From positions 868,001 through 932,000 of the forward strand of contig CASHTG010000010.1 of NCBI GenBank assembly GCA_949357655.1: 64,000 nucleotides of DNA, in the 5' to 3' direction. Origin of the DNA: Parascedosporium putredinis. Lineage: Eukaryota; Ascomycota; Sordariomycetes; Microascales; Microascaceae. The notes under the pieces were generated by a model that was given only the letters and a program-made list of their open reading frames with translations, was not told where the DNA came from and did not search any database. The position numbers were made by a program, and so were the translations under genes. Position 1 is the stretch's first letter. Each line of letters opens with the position of its first letter. This document shows positions 55,667-64,000 of the stretch, in pieces.

Positions 55667-58089
55667 TTACGCAGCTCCGTTGGTACCCCGCTGGGCCATC
55701 TCCTTCATGATGCCCTCGAGACAGCCGGCGCTCGCGGCAACGAATCCGAGGTACGGCTTGCTGGCATCGAGAACCCGGCTCGTGTACTCGGGATGGTACT
55801 GCACACCCACGTAGTACGGGTGCTCCTTGATCTCCATAATCTCCATCCTCTCGCCCCGGTCGCCCTTGCCCAAAAGTGGAGTCCCGCCTCGTGTAGGCGG
55901 TCGACGTAGGACGGGTTGACTTCGTACCGGTGCCTGTGGCGCTCGCTGACCACCTCGGCGTTGCCGTATACCTGTCGGAGCCTGCTCCACTCGCTGCCAG
56001 GCTGGAAGTGTGTATCGTGGAGTCCAAGACGCATCGTGCCGCCCATCTTGGTCTTGTCGATCTCGGGCATGAAAATGACGACTTGGTGCTCCGCGTTGCC
56101 GTCAAACTCCTCCGAGGTCGCGCCGTTGAGGTTGGCCACGTTGCGGGCAAACTCAATCACGGCAACCTGCATACCGAGGCAGATGCCGAGGTAGGGAATC
56201 TTGTTCTCGCGCGCGTATTTAGCCGCCGCCATCATGCCCTCGGTGCCTCGGTGGCCGAAACCGCCGGGCACGAGAACTCCGTTGGCGCTGCGAACCTTTT
56301 TCCACGCCGTCTCGTACGCCTCCTTGTCGGCGCCCTCTTCGAGGAGCTCCGAGTCGATCCACTGCAAATCGAGCGTGCGACGGACCTTCATGGCCGAGTG
56401 CTCGAGAGACTTGAGCACCGATAGGTACGAGTCGTGGAGCTCCGTGTACTTGCCCACCAGGACAATGGTCACGGGCGGATCGTCGCGGCTAACGACGGTA
56501 TCCTTCCAAAGCTCCCACATCTCGGAGCCCTTCTTCACGCGTGTGGGGTTGAGGGGATCTTGTTGAGGTTGAGCGCCGGGTTGAGCACGGAAACGAGGTC
56601 TTGCGCGTCCAGGAGGATGGGCACCTGGTAGATGCTGGGCATGTCGTACACGACGAGGACCTGCCTCTCTTCGACTTGGCAGTGGAGCGCAATCTTGGAG
56701 ACCGTGCTAGCTTCGAGGGGCTTGTTGCATCGGCAAGCGAGAAGATCGGGGATGATGCCCGCGCTACGGACCGTCTTGACCGAGTGCTGCGTCGGCTTCG
56801 TCTTTTGCTCGCCATGGATCTCGGGGACGAAGGAAACGTGGATGCTGAAGAAATCGTCCTTGGGAGTGCGATACCGGAGCTGTGTTATAGCTTCGACAAA
56901 GGGCATGGACTCGATATCACCAACCGTTCCGCCGAGTTCGACTGTGTGGTGTTAACCCCCAAACGTCAGCGCGTGTCCCAAGTGTCAAGGCAGGGCCGTC
57001 CTCGTTCCCGCCACTCAGGTTTTAAGGCTTACCGATGCACACGTCAGGCTCCTCTCCAGAGGCGTCGACAGGGATCCTGGCCACCCTCTCGATCCTTTCA
57101 CGGATCGCATTGGTTACGTGAGGCACAATCTGCACCGTCTTGCCGAGGTAGTCGCCGCGTCGCTCCCTATCGATCACCTCCTTGTACACCTGGCCAGTCG
57201 TGATATTGTGCTCGCGCGTCAGCGAGATACCTGCGAGGTATCGCTCGTAGTTTCCCATGTCGAGATCGACTTCACCGCCATCACTACAAGTGGTTTAGGT
57301 CAGAAAATACGAACAAAGATTCGGCTTATGTCCCGTATTCAAAAACGAGGAAAATGTGCATAAAACGGCGATTCGACCGAGAACTCACGCTAGAACAAAA
57401 CATTCACCGTGTCTACAAGCAATCACTTCGAGTTAGCAAAGCAGGTCCCATTTAGTATGGCCTCACGGGCGGGTAGCTTCGTGTCAAGAGGGGAAGAGCG
57501 GCAGCAAGTTAAGATAGTGAGTCATGGGAGAGGGAGGGCGAGGAGGAGGGTCACAGTACTCGGTGGGTTTCATGGTTCCAGCGTCCAGGTTGATGTACGG
57601 ATCAATTTTGATGGCCTGGCTCAGGGTGGAATCACATCAGTCAAGGAGTCACACAAGGAAAGCAGAGCAAGAAGGGATAGGGCGCAAGGAAAGAGAAAAA
57701 GAGAGAAAAATCACAATGTGCAAGGGAGGGGAAGCGGTGACAGAAACCTACCGTAACCTTCAAGCCGAGAGACTTGAGAAGCAGGCCGGTGGAAGAGGCT
57801 TTACATCCACACAAGTATTAGCCACGATCACTCGAGTTATCCTTCTTCTCTTCTCCCTTATTGCTCTTCTTTCTGTCCCTCTCATCTCATGGGGGTGTGC
57901 GGGGGTGTCATACCAATGATGCCCTTTCCCACGCCGCTAATGACACCTGCATTGTTTCTCAGTCAGTACTGTCAATTGCCTCCCAACATTCTCGAGCATT
58001 GCTCCAAGATATGTATGTCGCGCGTGTATAAGTATAGACGCGAGGAGAGAGAACTGTTACGCACCTCCGGTAACAAGAATGTACTTCAT
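55667..58089 (-). CDS. URA7: CTP synthase
   Basis: It aminates UTP to CTP with ATP and glutamine, an essential cytosolic step in pyrimidine supply. Seven exons are needed: 58089-58065 (MKYILVTG), 57946-57914 (GVISGVGKGII), 57798-57752 (SSTGLLLKSLGLKVT), 57615-57560 (AIKIDPYINLDAGTM), 57412-57389 (a 24-nt exon, HGECFVLA), 57283-57033 and 56941-55667. Landmarks include GGEVDLDMGNYERYL, ELGGTVGDIESMPFVEA and HVSFVPEIHGEQKTKPTQHSV. The glutaminase domain has PGGFGHRGTEGM, the nucleophile in LGICLGMQVAVIEFAR, and YVGVQYHPEYTSR. Two runs are one base short (56553-56556 and near 55872). Restored length is 570 residues with coding length divisible by three, typical of the family. Confidence 0.95.
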
Positions 58090-59301
58090 CGTGACGGCGA
58101 AATCGGATCGAGGCGGGGTGGAAGAAATTGGCGATCTCGACTACTTCAATTGGATAAAGCAACAAGACACCTTCCAAGAAAATAGGAAACTAAAAAGATA
58201 AACCACGCGCGGTCTAGTCGGGGAATCCTTAAAAAACGTCGTATAAAAAGATCGCGGCGGGGGAGAGGTGAGGGCGGATTCTTGTTGACTACGGCTGCTG
58301 TTGAGCTGCAGTAGTAGCAGAAAAAGAAGAGGAAGCAAGTGAGCGAGGGGCCGGACCAATTTTTTTTTTTTTACCCCTCCATCGTTATCGCGCTCCGTCA
58401 CCGCCTTCTCCAATTTCCCGATTCGGGGTTCGCGTTTCGCGCTAAGTCAGGTGTCTGGTCATGTGATGCACTGGAACAGCCCGGAGGCGGTACTGGAGCG
58501 GAGAGACACGAGACTGCCAGTTCTCTCATGTAAAGTTCCCGCCTGTCAGTTCATCATGGTGTCTAGAACGAGCTCTTGGCAAGAATCTTCTAAGCCGACG
58601 AAAGAGGAAGAAAAAAAAGGTTTGCCTTTCGAATCATGCACATCGCCTTATCTCCTCGCGCTACAGCGCGTGTTCCACTGAAAATGTTCGCCCGGCGGCC
58701 GGCCGGAGCTATCCCGCTTTCAGGCTGGCTGGAGCAAAACCTTGCCCGAAATGACGTGCACTACGCCAGTGAAAACGCGCTTCTGCCGTCGGTAAATATT
58801 ATGCAGCCACTTTAAACCTGGGGGACCGTCCGTCGCGGGGTTCGCGAATATCCTCGATCGACGCCGTCCATTCGTCGGCGATCGAGCTGATTAGGATCGG
58901 AGCGAAATGACTTGTTGGATTGAATGGATCCTACAAATCGGGCTTTCTCTATCAAGGCACAGCGAGGAATGGATTGGAGATAAGGCTGGGCCTCGAAAGC
59001 CTCTTACTGGCTTACAATGCACACCACCATCGGCTCTACGCCACAGCGCAGCAACACCTCACAAATGAACCTAGGGCCCATAGATAGATAGAATGTTTAA
59101 TCACAAAATCATCAATTAAGATAATGGTATCAAGCTGGTCTAGGGCTATCCTAGAAAGTCATTATTCATCTGCCACCCAGCCAAGGAAAACCCCACATCA
59201 TGTATGGACGAACTCGTCTGTAATTTGCGATGCAACCTAGAACAAGAAAAACAAGTAACAACCAAGTAGATTGGATACCCAAAGACGCCAAAAATGACCT
59301 A
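58090..59301. other. Intergenic region between CTP synthase and antiporter
   Basis: About 1.2 kb containing the CTP synthase promoter and the antiporter 3' flank. It includes a T12 run near 58361-58372. No gene is recognised. Confidence 0.5.
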
Positions 59302-62118
59302 TCAGGGAGTCGATGCCTCTCCTCCAGTAGTAGAAGACTCCTTGGCCGCCTGAACCACCAACACGTCGGCCTGGAGCGTCGAGACAAGGATCTGGCTCGC
59401 CACGACGCCAAGGCACTCGCGGTTCTCCGCCGCAAGCGGGCCGACCTTGCCCAAGTTGAGATTGGCAGCAAAGTGCCTGCCGACGATGATGATATCGCGG
59501 CGGGCTGGATCACGGCTCGAACCCAAAAGGTCAGACGTGGCGAGGCCGAGGAGGTCTTCGACGGTGCTGTTACCGGAGACCGTCTCGACCTTGACGCGCG
59601 GGTCGGTCTCCGCCGAGATCTGGGAAGTAGCGGCGGCGAAGTGTGCATCGTCTGCTTCCTTGCTAGCGCTGTCGACGGAGGAGACTGAGACACGCAAAAG
59701 CGTAGCCGTGACCTCGGACCGCTCACAGAGCTGCAGCACAAGGCTCAAGGCGAGCCTATCATCAGCACCGCCAATGAAGGGGAAAAATATGTGGAACGAT
59801 CTCTGCGCCGGAGGGAGGGGCGGCATGGGTTGCTGCGAGACACTGAACGAGTACGCCCTGGATAGCTTCATCCTGTCGCCAGATGATCCTTCGCCCGCGG
59901 AGGCGGGACCCGTAGCCTGGTCGCTCTGCGCCAAGAAGACGGCAACGTTCTTCTCTGCCGAATCAATGATGGATTTGACGAAGCCCGTATATTGCGTGCC
60001 AAGCTTCTCGCCAACGGTCGTGGGAGCTAGAATCTGCGAGTCACCAATTCCGCCCGTCTCACTCCAGGGGACGATGAGGAGGTCCGAGGAGGAACTGGAG
60101 GATTTCGCTACGAGGGCCTCGGCGTAACGATCTTCGGTCATGATGGCTACCTCTCCGGAGACGGACAAATGGTGCAGCTGGCCAACCGTACAGAAAGTGT
60201 TTACAACGGGGTCGTGCTTGCTGTACTCCTCGACCTGGGCCACCGTCATGAAAGCGGAGTCACGATCCGTCAACGGGACGAGGCGCATACCATGAGCTCG
60301 AACCGGTCGCTTGGGTGCTTCTCGCGTGTCGGAACTGCCCTGGGAAGCGTTCAAGGATCGCTTAGCGTGGTGGACAGCGGGATCGGTAGAAGTCGGGTCC
60401 CCAAAGAGCGAAACGAATCCGAGGACGGCTGGTAGGTTGTCGAGTCGAAGATAGACCATAAGGCGGTTGATTCTCGAGTGAGCAACCTTTGCTCTCCACC
60501 GGAGCCGCTTCCGCTCGTGTCGGAGGGAATCAGAGGAGCACCAGTATCCCAGTCAATCTCGCCCCTCTTCCACGCCGCCAGCTTCTTCTGGTACCAGGGA
60601 GGGTATAGATAGGAGGCGAGCGGAGTCGAGAGGAAGGTGGTAATCAAAGCCATGACGACGAAGATGGTAAAAGTCCTCTGGCTGAGAATCTTTGCTTGAA
60701 GTCCTATGTTCTACTGGGGGTCAGCACTCGTGAAAGGGAGGGAATCAGGTGGGCATAAGGGGATTCGGGAAAGAGAAGAAAAAACATACCAAGACAATCA
60801 ACTCAACGAGACCCTTGCAACTCATGAGCACACCAATGGTGAAGGACTCACGCCAAACCAAACCGTTGAGTCGGGCAGCGACCGAGGCGCTGATGAACTT
60901 GGAGAAGAAAGCAAGCAAAGTGACGGCGACGACGTAGGCCCAGGCGATACCGCTGTTGAGAAGGCCCAGGTTGGTGTTGAGACCGGAGAGCGTGAAGTAG
61001 AGAGGCAAAAACAGAGCACCGATTAGATCCTCGAGCTTCTCAATGACGTGAATGTTGAAGCGGTTTTCGCGGGGAATGATGAGGCCGACCATGAAGCCGC
61101 CAAAAATGGTATGCACGCCAATGATGCCGGTAAAGAAGGCGGACGCGAGGGCGACCAGGAGGATCAAGGCAATGGCGACCTGGGAAGGGCCGTTTTCCAG
61201 GCTCCCAGTTCGGCGCAGGACCCAAACTAAGGTGGGCTTGACTGCGTAGATGAGGAACAACATGTACCCAGTACAGGCAAGCAAGATCCATAAAGCAGTG
61301 AGTCCTTGGCCGGCGTTCACGAGGGTGACGCACAGCGCGAGCAGGATCCATCCCACGACATCGTTGGCGACACCGGCGGAGAGGGTGATGATACCGACCG
61401 ACGTATCGAGCAGTTTCAGCTCGGTCAAGATACGGCAGAGCACTGGGAAGGCGGTGATGGCGATGGCTACACCGACGAAGAGCATAAAGACGGGGAATCG
61501 GATATGGAGGGTGCCCTCGTCACCGCCGAATTGGTTATACAGGCCCCAGGCGATTCCGCAGCCCACTGCGAAGGGAATGGCGAGACCGCCGAATGCGACC
61601 GAGGTCGCGACGCGCCAGTTGCTGAGAAGGAATCGAACGTCGGTCTCAAGCCGATAACGAAGAGGTATAGGACAAGACCAAGGTGAGCGACGAGCGTGAG
61701 GTTGGGAATCGATTCAGTAGGGAAAATGGCCTGTCTAAAGCCCGGGATACGGCCCATAACCGAGGGACCAAGCAGAATGCCGCCAATGACTTCGGCAATG
61801 ACTCGAGGCTGTCGAATTTTGGAAAGAGGCCAGTGCAAGATGTGGCAAACGATCAAGATGAGACTGGCCTATTGAAGAGGCGCCGCGCCGGTGTTAGCGA
61901 ATACCGTCCCAACCCCCAATCGGAAAAACAGAGTAGCAACAACAAAGTCATGAACTAACCTGAATGATAAAGATAATGATGGGATCCTTGGGGTTGTAGA
62001 CCGAAGGGTTGGCGCCCTCGATCACGCCGCCCTGGGGCGGAGCCCGGTTCGCGGTAGAGCTGGCGATCGCGGACGTCAGCGTCGCGGTGAGCGACGCCGA
62101 CTCGACCGTTGACGACAT
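59302..62118 (-). CDS. kha1: K+(Na+)/H+ antiporter, Kha1-like (CPA2 family)
   Basis: This is a monovalent cation/proton exchanger. Yeast Kha1 acts in Golgi membranes in K+ and pH homeostasis. It begins MSSTVESASLTATLTSAI. The exchanger domain carries many transmembrane helices: SLILIVCHILHWPLSKIRQP, VIAEVIGGILLGPSVMG, LVAHLGLVLYLFVIGL, ITAFPVLCRILTELKLL, SAGVANDVVGWILLALCV, FTGIIGVHTIFGGFMVGLI, and SCKGLVELIVLNIGLQ. A long soluble C-terminal part of about 420 residues follows, with two segments resembling the regulatory domain of this family (e.g. FFPFIGGADDRLALSLVLQL). Introns are 61869-61959 and 60711-60789. Two single bases are missing (near 61650 and 60490). Restored length is 882 residues. 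The leader just upstream is strongly purine-rich. Confidence 0.92.
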
Positions 62119-64000
62119 GGCGAGGCGGGTCTAGACAGGACAAGGAATCAGATGGAGAGAAGGGGAGGAGGGAGGAGGGAGGAAGGGGAGAAGGGGAGGA
62201 GGAAGATGAGGCTGGAAGTGAACAGCCAGGAGGAGCCCGAGCAGCGGAGAAGAAAGTGGAGAGTGGAAAGGAAAGAAGATGGGGTGCGAGCCGATTTTTG
62301 AGGGCCGCTCCGAGGGAGGGGATTTCCACGGCCCTTTGGTCAATTGGAGCTGGAAGGATGGAGGGGTGGCGGACAAAGAGAGAGGGGATCGGACAGGACA
62401 GGGTTTAAGCTTGGATTAGCTATGTGGGGTTGTACTGGATGTAAGGATTGGAGTTGCCCTGTGCACTGGGTACACTAACACGAACCGACTCTGGGCTCTT
62501 ACCAGGGTATACATTCCCAGGTCCCGTCGACATTGATCCAGTCCATCCCCCGACCCATGGGTCACTTGCTCCAGTGTCTTTCCAAGTCAACAAGATTGAT
62601 CAATTGGACCTGTCCTGCCGTTGCGCTGCGCCAAGTCACCAGCCACCTGCCTCGCTTCCAAAAGCAAATCGATCCATCGACAGCATCTTCTCGTTTACGA
62701 TCGAGATGCTTTGGAAAGGATAGGATAAAAATAAAAAATAAAAATAAAATAAAAGGGTAGAAGATACACAGGAGAGGGAGCTTGATGACACCAAGTACGG
62801 AGTTAGAGATGGCCATCAACAGTGGCAAGAGCGCTGAGGTGATGAAGCATCAAAGAGAACATTGAAGCGCACCAAGACGAGGGTGAGCTGCATGGACATC
62901 AGGGTCAGTTGGTGGCGCCAAGGGCCAAGGGGGCACCAAGAGGTGCGCTGCACTCCACCGAGAAATGCATGTGATTGACGCGGGCCAAGCCCATCTAAGC
63001 AAGGAAGGAGCTCAAGGAAGGAGCTATCTACGAAGCATACATGTCAAGGAGGGAAGAGGGCAAGGACCCGGGGTAGGATACTCGATCGGCCATAAGGTTT
63101 CTCACGAGATGGCAATCGTAAAGACAAAGCAGGAAAAACAAAGCTGATAGTTTTGTCGAATGGGATCCCAAGCCCATGGCTTCGTTGGTTCATTGGTACG
63201 TACAGTGGGATGCTAGTTGCGGCACTGGCGGCGCCTGAGGAAAAAGAAAGAAAAGTTGGTGTGACTCTTGTTCTTTACCTCGTCAAGGAGCCGCCAGCCA
63301 ACAACTTCTCAATAAACATAATTTTGAACTCAGCGGTTCACCTGTCTTCGATATTAGGCGGGCTGGGCGCACCGACACGGACGTCGCATCATTGGTTGCC
63401 GAAAGCGAAAGCCATGGTCTCAACGAGTGTCACGCCTGATGGCGTGATTCAACATGGATGATTGAGAGCTCTCAAGGTGCTGGTAATTCTGCTGCCTGAT
63501 GCAAGCACAAAGGGTACAAGTAGCAACCAGCGAGGGAGGGCGGGGGTTACGGGGTTACGCGTCAGACAGAGCGGTGACTGATCAAATTGCACTGGAGCGA
63601 GTACTGATGACAGGATTATTGATCGACTGTGCTCAAGTCCACTGGCCACAAATACGTCTCTGGTTGCTCCTGCAGTGATCGAGGACGGGCGAGCTTATCT
63701 TTCGCGACTGGTTCATTCGTGTGTCTTAGACAGCCCACGTGCGCCTGGTGCGCAACAAGGAAATGAAAAAGCAAACTTTGGACAGCTCCATTTCGCAAGT
63801 GCTCATTCTGGTCCTCGAACCGAGAAGGCTACATGTCAGCCAAGAATGAGAAGGAATTGTTTTTTCTTCTTCTTGTCTCCTTCTAAGGTAATCTGGCGTG
63901 TAATAAACCGTAACAAGCCGTGGCGCCTTGATTTGACTTTGGTCCCGTGGATGAGTGGCAAAGGGGCATGGGGCGTCGCTGTCGCCGAAGGACCAGTTAG
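62119..64000. other. Upstream region of the antiporter to window end
   Basis: About 1.9 kb. The first 250 nt are probably the antiporter 5' leader and promoter. The rest has only short open frames with no recognised domain, and no gene or RNA is supported up to base 64000. Confidence 0.5.
62149..62212. repeat. Purine-rich (GGA/GAA) tract in antiporter leader
   Basis: The plus strand is almost entirely A/G over about 60 nt, so the antiporter leader is C/T-rich on its sense strand, just upstream of the ATG. Pyrimidine-rich leaders are common at highly expressed fungal promoters. Confidence 0.6.

Noticed and set aside
1..64000. Transposons, integrated viruses or CRISPR arrays
   Set aside because: No transposase, reverse transcriptase, integrase, terminal repeats or regularly spaced repeats could be seen.

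Overview
The window is nuclear DNA of a filamentous ascomycete (Pezizomycotina, most likely a Sordariomycete). The evidence is short spliceosomal introns (about 50-220 nt, GTAAGT-type donors, CTAAC branch sites), GC-rich coding sequence, and a gene set typical of these fungi: a fused P450:reductase (CYP505/P450foxy type), a PhiA-type conidial wall protein, a HET-domain protein, a NACHT-ankyrin STAND protein, Zn2Cys6 regulators and fungal versions of ADE6 and CTP synthase. There is no operon structure, CRISPR array, rRNA, convincing tRNA or intact transposon.

Layout: 1-6.6 kb holds three minus-strand paralogues of a secreted Thr/Val-rich, Cys-containing family (the first runs off the left edge). 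8.1-11.7 kb is a P450foxy-like fatty-acid hydroxylase (minus). 13.8-16.6 kb has an HSDL2-like dehydrogenase and a non-mitochondrial-looking Mn superoxide dismutase (plus). 17.5-18.2 kb is an unrecognised multi-exon gene. 18.75-23.3 kb is FGAM synthase (ADE6). 23.9-24.2 kb is a small gene with an in-frame UAG, followed by an AT-rich stretch. 25.7-26.6 kb is a divergent SDR. 26.9-30.75 kb is a NACHT-ankyrin protein. 31.3-31.9 kb is phiA. A gene-poor 4 kb follows. 36-37.3 kb is an F-box-like protein. 39.7-42.8 kb is a transcription factor with two tandem Zn2Cys6 clusters. 43.1-45.6 kb is a P-loop protein of unknown family. 45.8-48.6 kb is an N-terminally membrane-anchored multicopper oxidase. 49.9-52.0 kb is a HET-domain protein. 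53.6-54.7 kb is an intact SDR. 55.7-58.1 kb is CTP synthase. 59.3-62.1 kb is a Kha1-type cation/H+ antiporter.

The most important technical fact is that almost every long gene, including single-copy housekeeping genes, is broken by one-base deletions. Most lie in short C or G runs (typically a run of four where conservation requires five). Restoring them gives complete proteins whose total coding length is divisible by three for ADE6, P450foxy, CTP synthase, the antiporter, MCO, NACHT, HET, PhiA, SOD, two SDRs and the transcription factor. I therefore annotate these as functional genes carrying sequence errors, not as pseudogenes. Gene calls give the whole start-to-stop span, introns included.

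The most striking biological candidate is in the multicopper oxidase. The catalytic HPFHLHG motif can only be spelled if two adjacent introns flank a two-nucleotide exon (TG, 46356-46357). Other items for a second look are the tandem secreted family, the double zinc-cluster regulator, the unclassified P-loop protein, two in-frame UAG codons, and SDRs lacking canonical residues.
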